A stretch of DNA of 25,251 nucleotides from the IMG/VR virus record IMGVR_UViG_3300037189_003189, positions 1-25,251 of that record; one strand, 5' to 3'. This DNA comes from a virus. The translations under genes were made by a program, and so were the position numbers. How positions within the stretch are numbered: position 1 is the stretch's first letter; every line of letters begins with the position of its first letter. The notes under the pieces were generated by a model. It did not search any database. It saw only the letters and a program-made list of their open reading frames with translations, and had not been told where the DNA came from. Positions 1-6,571 of the stretch are shown piece after piece.

Positions 1-1
1 C

Positions 2-82
2 AATCGTCGCGTTATTAAAAATATTTCTTCATTAGAAAAAGTTAATGCGATTAGTAAATCACAGGTAGAGGAGGTAAGCAAG
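2..82 (+). other. open frame upstream of the scaffold-like gene, possibly the end of a larger protease-scaffold gene
   Basis: The frame of the scaffold-like protein has no stop between base 2 and its ATG at 83, giving 27 sense codons. The other two + frames are closed by stops near the window edge. This stretch may therefore be part of a longer protein (a capsid maturation protease with a scaffold tail would fit the position), with the ATG at 83 an internal start. Twenty-seven open codons could also arise by chance. The encoded residues include an acidic VEEV segment just before the ATG. Confidence 0.45.
68..75 (+). promoter_or_regulatory. strong ribosome binding site for the ATG at 83
   Basis: GAGGAGGT lies 7 nt before the ATG at 83 and is close to the ideal anti-Shine-Dalgarno complement. 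It supports initiation at 83 even though the frame is open further upstream. Confidence 0.75.
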
Positions 83-691
83 ATGGAATCAAACATTATT
101 GTAGTAGATGAAATTGAGAAGAGCATGAGCGAAACAGTTGTTGAGCCAGCCGCTCAGGATGCCGTTCCTACACATGCAAATGACAACACTCAGTCAGAAG
201 TTGTTGGCAAGGCAAGCATGGTCGATGAAGAAGGCGCAGCACACGAGTCCACTGAGGCTCCCGCTGAAGAAGAAACAGAGACACAAAAGGGTATGGCTAA
301 TTGCAAGGAATGCGGAATGTCATGTTCATCCTCTGACATGAAGGATGGAATGTGCCAAAAGTGCTATGGCATGGGCAAGGCTGATGATTCTGCTGAAGTT
401 GCAAAATCAATTTCAGAAATCACAGAGACTGTTGCATCTGCACTTTCCACTCTTGCTGAGACAGTAAAGGCTCTAGATGCCAAGATTGAAGGCATTAATA
501 AGTCTGTCGCTGGATTAAGCACAGAGGTAAATGAAGTAAGGGATAGTTTTGGTAAGCGAGTGGATGCTGTGGAAAAGGACACCGCTTTCCGTAAGTCTGC
601 TGATCTTGGCGAGATCTTGCAGGAAGTACCAACAATCGTAGAGAAATCTGCGTGGGGCGGTCGTTTCCTCACAAATGCCGACCTATTTTAA
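83..691 (+). CDS. putative capsid scaffolding protein, or scaffold part of a capsid maturation protease, with zinc ribbon
   Basis: The 202-residue product lies directly before the major capsid gene, the usual place for a scaffold or prohead protease. It is acidic and low in complexity at residues 1-70. It then has a cysteine cluster (C74, C77, C81, C91, C94; CxxC pairs at both ends) that looks like a small zinc ribbon. Residues about 105-170 are rich in A, E, K, L, S and V and should form a coiled coil, as scaffolds do. The C-terminus ends WGGRFLTNADLF, a compact aromatic segment that could dock on the capsid protein. The ATG at 83 is chosen for its GAGGAGGT site, but the frame is open to the window edge, so a longer form is possible. 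Function is inferred from position and composition; no catalytic motif is visible here. Confidence 0.6.
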   Translation: MESNIIVVDEIEKSMSETVVEPAAQDAVPTHANDNTQSEVVGKASMVDEEGAAHESTEAPAEEETETQKGMANCKECGMSCSSSDMKDGMCQKCYGMGKADDSAEVAKSISEITETVASALSTLAETVKALDAKIEGINKSVAGLSTEVNEVRDSFGKRVDAVEKDTAFRKSADLGEILQEVPTIVEKSAWGGRFLTNADLF

Positions 692-727
692 TAAACAGAA
701 AGAAAAATTTCAGGAGGTGAAAGTCAA

Positions 728-1870
728 ATGACAGAAGAAATTCTAGAAAAGAACCAACCAAGCGAGAGTGGTGAGTACGGTAACCCAAATCCAGGTCTAT
801 ACCAAGGACAGGGTGCTATTGCTAACCTAGGCATTGGTGGTACTGATCCAGTAATGGGAGGCGATGCTTGGGGAACTCCAGGCAACATTCCTAATGCAAA
901 TTATGGATCAACATCAGGACCAAACGCAGTTAATCCAAGCGGAGTTCCTGGTGGCATCCTAAATCCCGAGCAGTCTCGTCGTTTTATCGACTATGTTTGG
1001 GACGCAACAGTTCTCGCCCAAGACGGTCGTAGAGTTACAATGCGTGCAAACACGATTGAACTTGAGAAGGTCAATGTTGGAGAGCGTGTTATTCGCGCTG
1101 CTGCACAGGCTCTTGGCGAGTATACAAATGCTGGTGCAACATTCACAAAGGTAGAACTTACTACAAAGAAGATCCGTCTTGACTGGGAGGTTTCAACTGA
1201 GGCACTTGAAGATAATATCGAAGGCTCCTCACTTGAAGATCACCTAGTTCGTTTAATGACAAACGCTTTTGGTAACGACCTTGAGGATCTTGCCATTAAT
1301 GGCAACGGAGGTGCCGATCCATTCTTGGGAATCATGACTGGTTTCGTAAAGCAGGTTCAGTTCGGAACTGAGTCTCACGAAGCAGTTGTTGACGTAACAA
1401 GTGGATGGACACCCGAAGTAATGCAGCAGATCATCTATGCATTACCTCGCAAGTACCGTGCAATCAAGTCTGGCCTCAAGTTCTACGCAGGCACAGATGT
1501 ATTCGCAAACATTGTCAAGCACAATGGTACACTTGCTGACGCAATCGCATCAGCACTTGACCCCCGTGTTTCTGGTACACCCCAACGCCGTGAGGATTAC
1601 CTCTCAGGCATGGGCCAGACATTCGGTGGCGCTCGTACCACTCGCGTTCTTGGCATTGATGTTCAGGAAGTTCCCTACTACCCTGCGGATTATGTAGATC
1701 TTACATTCCCACAGAACCGTGTATGGGGCTTCCAGCGCGATATCACAGTCAACCGTGAATACAAGCCCAAGAAGGACACAATTGAATACACAGTATTCGT
1801 TCGTTTTGGTCTTACATGGGAAGAACTTGATGCAGTTGCTTACGCAGATACAAATGTATTTACATCATGA
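728..1870 (+). CDS. major capsid protein (HK97 fold)
   Basis: The 380-residue protein builds the icosahedral shell. Residues 1-80 are rich in Gly, Asn and Pro and look like a flexible arm. From residue 80 (EQSRRFIDYVWDATVLAQDG) the sequence has HK97-family character. Features are a charged strand region (KKIRLDWEVSTEALEDN), a long helix at about 165-195 (SLEDHLVRLMTNAFGNDLED) like the HK97 spine helix, and a final VFVRFGLTWEELDAVAY strand typical of this family. AGGAGGTGA at 712-720 sits 7 nt before the ATG. A hairpin and a new promoter follow the gene, so it can be transcribed apart from the connector genes. Arginine codons are almost all CGT or CGC, unlike the AGA-rich tail genes, as expected for a very highly expressed protein. 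Confidence 0.93.
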   Translation: MTEEILEKNQPSESGEYGNPNPGLYQGQGAIANLGIGGTDPVMGGDAWGTPGNIPNANYGSTSGPNAVNPSGVPGGILNPEQSRRFIDYVWDATVLAQDGRRVTMRANTIELEKVNVGERVIRAAAQALGEYTNAGATFTKVELTTKKIRLDWEVSTEALEDNIEGSSLEDHLVRLMTNAFGNDLEDLAINGNGGADPFLGIMTGFVKQVQFGTESHEAVVDVTSGWTPEVMQQIIYALPRKYRAIKSGLKFYAGTDVFANIVKHNGTLADAIASALDPRVSGTPQRREDYLSGMGQTFGGARTTRVLGIDVQEVPYYPADYVDLTFPQNRVWGFQRDITVNREYKPKKDTIEYTVFVRFGLTWEELDAVAYADTNVFTS

Positions 1871-1890
1871 TAAATAATTGATGGTGTTTG

Positions 1891-1918
1891 GGGAGGCAGC
1901 CTAAAAACTGCCTCCCTT
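1891..1918 (+). terminator. hairpin after the major capsid gene, probable terminator
   Basis: GGGAGGCAG (1891-1899) pairs perfectly with CTGCCTCCC (1908-1916) around an 8-nt A-rich loop. Only two T residues follow, so it is a weak intrinsic terminator or a 3' stabilising hairpin. It lies 20 nt after the capsid stop and 13 nt before the next promoter-like element. Confidence 0.65.
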
Positions 1919-1928
1919 AAACATATTC

Positions 1929-1937
1929 TGATATAAT
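1929..1937 (+). promoter_or_regulatory. extended -10 promoter element for the connector genes
   Basis: TGATATAAT is a perfect TGN-TATAAT extended -10. With normal spacing the transcript would begin near 1944, at the 5' edge of the AAAGGAGGT site of the next gene, giving a leader of about 11 nt. No good -35 is visible. The same motif recurs at 5814, 22306 and 22762. Confidence 0.65.
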
Positions 1938-1954
1938 TGCAAAAGGAGGTTTTT

Positions 1955-2428
1955 ATGTCAGAGAATTTTTCAGAAATGACCGCAAGAGAATTAAAGGAGT
2001 ATGCCGAAATCAACGGTATTGATCTTGGGGAAGCAAAGACAAAGACAAGTATTCTTGCAGTTCTAACAGGGACAGAATCACAAATTGGTGAGGCATCAGA
2101 GGCAGTAGCAGAAGAGGATACAAAAGAAGTTACAGCAATTATTTCTATTATTCCAGAAAGAGTGCCACAATCTAATTTAGCAGAAAACAATGATAGTGTT
2201 ATAGCATCAAAGGCTGCAAGTAGAGCAAAGCCCACTGTTCAGGAAGAAAAGAAAGAAGTTTCAGATAAGGTTGCTATTTGGTCACCAAAGAGCATTTTTT
2301 GGGAAAACGTTGGTCGTTTGACGCCTGGGTATAACATTGTTTCTAAGGAGGCTTCCGAAAAGTGGCTTACTCGCAGGGATACTAGAATCGCAACCCCAGA
2401 AGAAGTTGCCACTTATTACGGAAAGTAA
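1955..2428 (+). CDS. HeH/SAP-like small head-region protein, function unknown
   Basis: The 157-residue protein starts at ATG 1955, with AAAGGAGGT at 1942-1950. An upstream in-frame TTG at 1937 overlaps the -10 element and is rejected. Residues about 7-37 (MTARELKEYAEINGIDLG followed by KTKTSILAVL) look like an HeH/LEM or SAP-type helix-extension-helix, which often binds DNA or protein. The middle is acidic and low in complexity. The last 50 residues form a compact aromatic domain (WSPKSIFWENVGRLTPGYNI, then SEKWLTRRDTRIATPEEVA). Actinophages often carry such a protein between the capsid and adaptor genes. A role in head completion is inferred from position only. Confidence 0.6.
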   Translation: MSENFSEMTARELKEYAEINGIDLGEAKTKTSILAVLTGTESQIGEASEAVAEEDTKEVTAIISIIPERVPQSNLAENNDSVIASKAASRAKPTVQEEKKEVSDKVAIWSPKSIFWENVGRLTPGYNIVSKEASEKWLTRRDTRIATPEEVATYYGK

Positions 2429-2430
2429 TA

Positions 2431-3372
2431 ATGGAGATTGCTAGATTAGAACCTTTTCCATTAGTTGCAAATTACGATGGCCTTTCAGCAGATGCTGACT
2501 ACACTGTGGTAATTGTTGACGATCATTCAATCTTAGTAGATACAATACAGGCAACAAGTGATGAAGACGGCAATCTAGCAATTACATTATCTAATTATTT
2601 TTCTAAGTATGACGATGAGTATAGACTAGAGATTTATGATGATTCTGATACGTTGGTGCTTTTTGATACCCTCACAATTATGCGCCCATATGTTATCCCT
2701 AGTTCATTGGCAGAAACTGAAGAAGAATTACAGGATATAACCGACTATGAAATGATTGCCCGTTCAATCATTAATTCAATTACGGGTGGCTTTTTATATC
2801 AATTGCAAAGGGTTGAGGCAGTAGGAACGGGAGCAGACTATCTTTCTCTTCCATATCGACTCAATAAAATTCTTCAGGTATATGAAAACAATGTTCTTGT
2901 ATACAATGCAGAAGATCCAACTTTTACAAATTTAAGAGATTATTTTATTACTGTTGATCAAGCAACAATCGCCGTTGTTCAATCAGGGGCTTGGGACAGA
3001 AAGCAGGGTAGATCAGTAAGACCACAGATCCCCTCATCAGACTCATTTACTATGTATAATACCAATGATTCACCAAATATCATTATGGATGCCGCTGGAA
3101 CCCCATCATTTCCAAATGGATGGGATTATCAAATTTATGCAGAAGTTGGATGGCCTATTATCCCTCACGACATTAAGCAGGCAGCGTCATTAATTATTAA
3201 TGATATTAAGTGCAACAATCTTCCATACGTTAATCAATATATTTCAGAATATAAGAGTGATCAGTTTAACATTAAGTTTGATGCATTAGCATTTAAGGAT
3301 ACTGGAAATAGAATTGCTGACAAGATCCTTTCTGCTTATGTTAGACCAATTTATCGTCTTGGGGTGTTGTAA
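2431..3372 (+). CDS. head-to-tail adaptor (connector) protein
   Basis: The 313-residue protein sits where the adaptor ring, which joins portal to stopper, is normally encoded. The N-terminal ~95 residues form a separate beta-rich domain (VANYDGLSADADYTVVIVDD). From about residue 100 the helical part begins (ITDYEMIARSIINSITGGF), a pattern seen in gp6/gp15-like adaptors. A helix-rich end follows (PHDIKQAASLIINDIKCNN). The ATG follows the previous stop after 2 nt and has only a weak site (GGAAAG) inside the upstream gene, so translation is probably coupled. Its stop overlaps the next start (TAATG). The assignment rests on gene order and secondary-structure style. Confidence 0.65.
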   Translation: MEIARLEPFPLVANYDGLSADADYTVVIVDDHSILVDTIQATSDEDGNLAITLSNYFSKYDDEYRLEIYDDSDTLVLFDTLTIMRPYVIPSSLAETEEELQDITDYEMIARSIINSITGGFLYQLQRVEAVGTGADYLSLPYRLNKILQVYENNVLVYNAEDPTFTNLRDYFITVDQATIAVVQSGAWDRKQGRSVRPQIPSSDSFTMYNTNDSPNIIMDAAGTPSFPNGWDYQIYAEVGWPIIPHDIKQAASLIINDIKCNNLPYVNQYISEYKSDQFNIKFDALAFKDTGNRIADKILSAYVRPIYRLGVL

Positions 3373-3851
3373 TGAGGCTAGCACCATGCTATAGTTTATT
3401 TTTCCCTATGCACGTTGATGTTTATTATGCATATGAAGAACAAGATCAATATGGAAAAATGACAAAACAATGGATGCTTGATAGAACAGAACACTGTTCA
3501 ATTTTCTCAATTAGCGACAAGGCAAATGATGAGAATTTTACTTTTGATTCTTCTAGAAGAGTTGGCAATGAATTTTTCAAATTAGAGACAATGCTATATG
3601 GTAGAACGCAAACAGATTTAAGAAAATCTTCAACTGGAGAATACTATCCAGTATCACATATTTTGGTTAAGAATATTCGTGGACTAGAAACAGATGATTC
3701 CTTTTTTATAGAAACAGTTTCTGGATATGAGGGAGAACCAACAATATATGAAATTAAAGCAAACCAGCCATTTGTCGGTCCATTCAACACTATTGAATAT
3801 TATAAGATTCAACTAGAACGCTCTGATATTCAGGGAGAACTAACAACATGA
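3372..3851 (+). CDS. head-to-tail stopper-like protein
   Basis: The 159-residue protein is beta-rich (HVDVYYAYEEQDQYGKMTK near the N-terminus, IYEIKANQPFVGPFNTIEYY near the end) and lies between adaptor and gp10-like genes, where the stopper that closes the head channel is usual. Its ATG shares a base with the preceding stop, and the next gene begins at an ATG overlapping its last bases. A second in-frame ATG at 3411 would remove 13 residues and begin right at the beta domain, so the exact start is open. Function comes from synteny. Confidence 0.55.
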   Translation: MRLAPCYSLFFPMHVDVYYAYEEQDQYGKMTKQWMLDRTEHCSIFSISDKANDENFTFDSSRRVGNEFFKLETMLYGRTQTDLRKSSTGEYYPVSHILVKNIRGLETDDSFFIETVSGYEGEPTIYEIKANQPFVGPFNTIEYYKIQLERSDIQGELTT

Positions 3852-4522
3852 TTTCTTCAACTGTAAACAGCACAAGCCTCAATCAAATTTTAAAAAATTC
3901 TATAAGTTATGGCAATGGGTTTATTGAAGGAGTAGAAATAGAAAGAATAGAATTTAATAGAATTCTAGGCGGGTATACGGTTGAAGCACTAGGAAAATAC
4001 ATTGATGCAAAGGCTAGAATGAATCCACAAAGCCTTCATCACGTTTATGAATGGGATGCTGTTGGCGAACAACCATCAAGGCTTTTCAGTTTTAACGTTG
4101 CCCCAACAAAAACTAATATCGTTATTACTGGAAAATTTCTTCCATCCAAAAGCATAAGCAGAAATTCAGAGGCTCCTTTTCCAGATAAAGCAAATGTTAT
4201 GGAAAATGCAATAGAAATAATCATTAGACCAAAGAATTCAGATGTTCTTGCTTTTGAGAATAATGGAGAAATGGTATTTACAAGAAATTCTATTTATGTA
4301 GACCATCCTGGTGGAGATGAAGTTGCTGGCAGTTTTGGCAATGCTGTTGATGATTTTTTTAATAACTATTTTAAAAATTCATTGTTAGAAGGATTCCTAG
4401 AACAACTTTCAAATGCCAAAGAGTTTGCAGAAAATTTTGCTGCTGGAACAAAAGGCGGAAAATCTGTTGGGGTAAAGGCAGGAAGAAAATATCTTAGTAT
4501 TTCTGGAGTTGTTATAGAATGA
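3848..4522 (+). CDS. HK97 gp10-like neck or tail-completion protein
   Basis: The 224-residue protein has the feature FNRILGGYTVEALGKYIDAK followed by ARMNPQSLHHVYEW, a helix and His/Tyr/Trp stretch typical of HK97 gp10-like proteins at the head-tail joint. A basic, Gly-rich end (AAGTKGGKSVGVKAGRKY) follows a long helix at about 155-200. It overlaps both neighbours by 4 nt (ATGA), so the connector genes are translated as a coupled set. The family call is moderately secure; the exact step is inferred. Confidence 0.6.
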   Translation: MISSTVNSTSLNQILKNSISYGNGFIEGVEIERIEFNRILGGYTVEALGKYIDAKARMNPQSLHHVYEWDAVGEQPSRLFSFNVAPTKTNIVITGKFLPSKSISRNSEAPFPDKANVMENAIEIIIRPKNSDVLAFENNGEMVFTRNSIYVDHPGGDEVAGSFGNAVDDFFNNYFKNSLLEGFLEQLSNAKEFAENFAAGTKGGKSVGVKAGRKYLSISGVVIE

Positions 4523-5013
4523 GTCTTTCTGATTTAACCTTACCAGTCTTGGCTGTTAATGGATATCTTTGGGATACTATTAAGCAAATTGAACCAACTT
4601 TTGAGGCTAGTTATGGCTCTACCGTTCCATTTTTCCCACTTAGCGATTCTGCAAGTGGGGCGGGATGGGAAAATAAGGCATACGTTATTTACGATAGAAT
4701 TATGAGAACCACACCAAATCCCTTCTATCCAATTAAAAAAGATCACATTATTTATAATGTTAAGGCAAAAGATATTGAGACATTGCAGTGGGGATTGGCT
4801 ATTCAGTATATTCTTGATAGATATGATGATGCTGCTCAAGATATAAATGAGTGGAACAGGAATGCTGGAAATCCTTATAAAGTATATTTCCATAATTTGA
4901 GGGTATACCAAGAAGATTCTTCAATAAATAGAAACTTCAGTACCAGACCATTCTATATTACTCAATTTATTGTTGAAGCAGAATATCATTTTACAGATTC
5001 CTTCTTTTCATAA
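4519..5013 (+). CDS. tail terminator-like protein
   Basis: The 164-residue protein is the last gene before the major tail protein, where the tail terminator ring (lambda gpU-like role, capping the tube at the head side) is expected. It contains the helix-strand pattern of such proteins: KAYVIYDRIMRTTPNPFYPI, then strands and a long helix (TLQWGLAIQYILDRYDDAAQ), and a C-terminal strand pair (RPFYITQFIVEAEYHF). The start overlaps the previous stop by ATGA. A tandem promoter-like element follows its stop. Confidence 0.6.
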   Translation: MSLSDLTLPVLAVNGYLWDTIKQIEPTFEASYGSTVPFFPLSDSASGAGWENKAYVIYDRIMRTTPNPFYPIKKDHIIYNVKAKDIETLQWGLAIQYILDRYDDAAQDINEWNRNAGNPYKVYFHNLRVYQEDSSINRNFSTRPFYITQFIVEAEYHFTDSFFS

Positions 5014-5021
5014 AAATACTA

Positions 5022-5033
5022 TATAATTATAAT
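5022..5033 (+). promoter_or_regulatory. tandem TATAAT elements before the major tail gene
   Basis: Two back-to-back TATAAT hexamers (5022-5027 and 5028-5033) begin 9 nt after the tail terminator stop. Either would give a leader of about 40-47 nt that carries GAAGAGGTG at 5065-5073, the site for the ATG at 5081. Neither has the TGN extension seen at the other elements. Confidence 0.5.
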
Positions 5034-5080
5034 GAGGAAACAAGCCGCCAAATCAAATAAAACAGAAGAGGTGAAAAAAT

Positions 5081-5758
5081 ATGGCATATACCCGTGGTGA
5101 TTCAAAGCAAATCATCGTTGGCGCAGCAGCATTGTTCGTCAGCGTTGATGCTGAATTTGATCCAACAAATGCAAGCCCAACCCTTCCAGATTTTGAAGGT
5201 GGAGTAAAGTACAACGAAACACTTAGCGATGCCACTACTGTTGTTCGCAACATTGGTTACACAAGCAATGGTCTTGAAATAATGTTCCAGCCAAATTTCG
5301 GTGAGGTAAACGTTGATCAGTTGCTAGACGTTGCAAAACTATACAAGCAAGCCATGAAGGTAGATCTTAAGACTTCTTTCGCAGAAGCCACACTTGAGAA
5401 CCTTCTCGTTGCTATTGCAGCATCATCAACAGATCTTACTTCAGACACACAACTTGACAACCCACTAGAAGACGGAACAATGGCTGACGCTAGCGTTCTT
5501 AATCTAAAGTCAGGTGAAATTGGAGAATGTCCAGTTGAGCGTGGACTCATTGCAGTAGGCCCAGGCACAGGAGATTGTGCTCCTGGCAATTACATTGAGC
5601 GTATCTATGTTGCTTACCGTGCATTGTCAATCGACAATGTTACAGTAAATGCAAAGCGTGATGCAGCCTCTATGTTTGACGTTTCATTCCGTTTGCTTCC
5701 AGCAAACAACGGCTCATACGGCAAGATTGTTGATCGCACAGTTGCAGCAGCATCATAA
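5081..5758 (+). CDS. major tail protein (tail tube subunit)
   Basis: The 225-residue protein follows the tail terminator and precedes the frameshifted chaperones, the fixed place of the tube subunit in siphoviruses. It is beta-rich with a variable middle: VGAAALFVSVDAEFDP at the N-terminus, GGVKYNETLSDATTVVRNIG, and a C-terminal strand set (YVAYRALSIDNVTVNAKRD, MFDVSFRLLPANNGSYGKIV) in the style of tube proteins. Like the capsid protein it prefers CGT/CGC arginine and C-ending codons, consistent with very high expression. It has its own promoter-like element upstream and a terminator downstream, forming a single-gene unit. Confidence 0.85.
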   Translation: MAYTRGDSKQIIVGAAALFVSVDAEFDPTNASPTLPDFEGGVKYNETLSDATTVVRNIGYTSNGLEIMFQPNFGEVNVDQLLDVAKLYKQAMKVDLKTSFAEATLENLLVAIAASSTDLTSDTQLDNPLEDGTMADASVLNLKSGEIGECPVERGLIAVGPGTGDCAPGNYIERIYVAYRALSIDNVTVNAKRDAASMFDVSFRLLPANNGSYGKIVDRTVAAAS

Positions 5759-5783
5759 TTTAAAAATAACTTAATAGTCGATG

Positions 5784-5808
5784 GCCCCTCTGTCTTCAGG
5801 GGGGCTTT
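5784..5808 (+). terminator. rho-independent terminator after the major tail gene
   Basis: GCCCCTCT (5784-5791) pairs with AGGGGGGC (5798-5805), eight pairs with one G-T wobble, around loop GTCTTC, followed by TTT. A promoter-like element starts 6 nt later. Confidence 0.8.
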
Positions 5809-5813
5809 CGTCA

Positions 5814-5822
5814 TGATATAAT
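5814..5822 (+). promoter_or_regulatory. extended -10 promoter element before the tail chaperone genes
   Basis: TGATATAAT, identical to the element at 1929, lies right after the terminator. A start near 5829 gives a 24-nt leader holding GAAAGGA (5841-5847) before the ATG at 5853. Confidence 0.65.
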
Positions 5823-5852
5823 TCTTTTCATAATAGTTATGAAAGGACTATA

Positions 5853-6188
5853 ATGCCAACTTCAGTATATGAAACAGTAGAAATTGAACTTCTTGATGGG
5901 TCTAAAGTAAAAATGCGTCCATTAAAGATTTCACTTCTTAGAGAATTTATGAAGAAGTTTGAAAGCATTCAGCAAGTTGCTGAAGATAACGATAAGTCAA
6001 TGGATATCCTTATTGACTGCGTTCAGATTGCCATGAAGCAATATGCTCCAGATTTTGCGGTAGATCGTGAAAAATTGGAAGACAATATTGACCTTCCAAG
6101 CGTCTATAAGGTAATTGAAGCAGCGTCTGGAATTAAGTTCGATGATTCGGGAAACGCTCTGGCGACGGGGATTCTTGGTCAGAACTAG
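5853..6188 (+). CDS. tail assembly chaperone, short form (lambda gpG role)
   Basis: The 111-residue product is made when ribosomes stay in the first frame. It lies between major tail and tape measure genes. Residues 1-40 form a small strand-helix domain (YETVEIELLDGSKVKMRPLK), followed by helices (MDILIDCVQIAMKQYAPDFA). Proteins of this class coat the tape measure during tail assembly and are not kept in the virion. GAAAGGA sits 5 nt before the start. A slippery GGGAAAC at 6149-6155 diverts some ribosomes into the -1 frame before the TAG at 6186. Confidence 0.85.
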   Translation: MPTSVYETVEIELLDGSKVKMRPLKISLLREFMKKFESIQQVAEDNDKSMDILIDCVQIAMKQYAPDFAVDREKLEDNIDLPSVYKVIEAASGIKFDDSGNALATGILGQN

Positions 6189-6544
6189 ACCTAGTAAGGT
6201 TAGAGTCTGAGTTATTCCTTTTAGGAATATGGAAAGATTATGAAGAATTAGAAGATAACCTTTCTATGCCAGAACTTACTGCAATCCTCGTCGCTAAACG
6301 TGAATCAGATAGTCAAGAAAAGAAATTCCTCGCTGCATTGCAGGGAGTGGATCTTGATAAAGAATCTAGTGCATCTTCTAATGCTTGGGAAGATATGAAG
6401 GCTCGTGTATTTAGTGGTGGCAAGGCAAAAAATTCTAATGACGTACTATCTTTGTCTGGAATAAATGCAAAAAATGCTGGCTTTGGAATTGGTGATGGAC
6501 TTGAATATACAGATGCCACCCATGCCAAAAATCCCTTTGATTAG
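5853..6544 (+). CDS. tail assembly chaperone, long frameshifted form (lambda gpGT role), join(5853..6155,6155..6544)
   Basis: The -1 frame is open from 6146 to the TAG at 6542-6544 and continues past the short-form stop. A slip at GGGAAAC joins 101 residues of the first frame to 129 residues of the second, about 230 in all. The extension begins RSGDGDSWSELDLVRLESEL and continues FLLGIWKDYEELEDNLSMPE, a pattern I recognise from tail chaperone extensions of actinophages. The first ATG in the second frame (6266) has no ribosome site and lies inside this conserved stretch, so an independent start is unlikely. The long form is expected to bridge tape measure and tube subunits. The reading is shifted back by one base, as in lambda G-T. 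Confidence 0.85.
6149..6155 (+). promoter_or_regulatory. -1 ribosomal frameshift site GGGAAAC
   Basis: The heptamer reads G GGA AAC in the incoming frame and so fits X XXY YYZ exactly; it differs from the lambda G-T site (GGGAAAG) only in the last base. A possible 6-bp stem (TCTGGC at 6158-6163 with GTCAGA at 6178-6183, one wobble) follows very closely and may assist, though its spacing is short. Confidence 0.85.
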
Positions 6545-6546
6545 TG

Positions 6547-6552
6547 TATAAT
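6547..6552 (+). promoter_or_regulatory. TATAAT promoter element before the tape measure gene
   Basis: TATAAT is preceded directly by TG (no spacer base) and starts 3 nt after the chaperone stop. A start near 6559 would begin the mRNA at the AGAGGTG ribosome site (6558-6564) of the tape measure GTG at 6572. Confidence 0.5.
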
Positions 6553-6571
6553 TAAATAGAGGTGCTAATCT

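Noticed and set aside
138-341. 67-codon + strand frame inside the scaffold-like gene
   Set aside because: No ribosome site, low-complexity shadow of the scaffold gene in another frame.
1937-1954. TTG start extending the HeH-like protein by 6 residues
   Set aside because: It overlaps the -10 element; the ATG at 1955 has a strong AAAGGAGGT.
3053-3060. TGTATAAT inside the adaptor gene (similar at 13463)
   Set aside because: These encode YN in coding sequence and are far from any start; expected by chance at this base composition.
6185-6194. CTAGACCTAG inverted repeat after the slippery site
   Set aside because: Four-base arms with a 2-nt gap are too short to fold; likely chance.
6266-6544. 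Independent gene beginning at ATG 6266
   Set aside because: There is no ribosome site and the conserved-looking peptide begins well upstream; the segment is read by frameshift.
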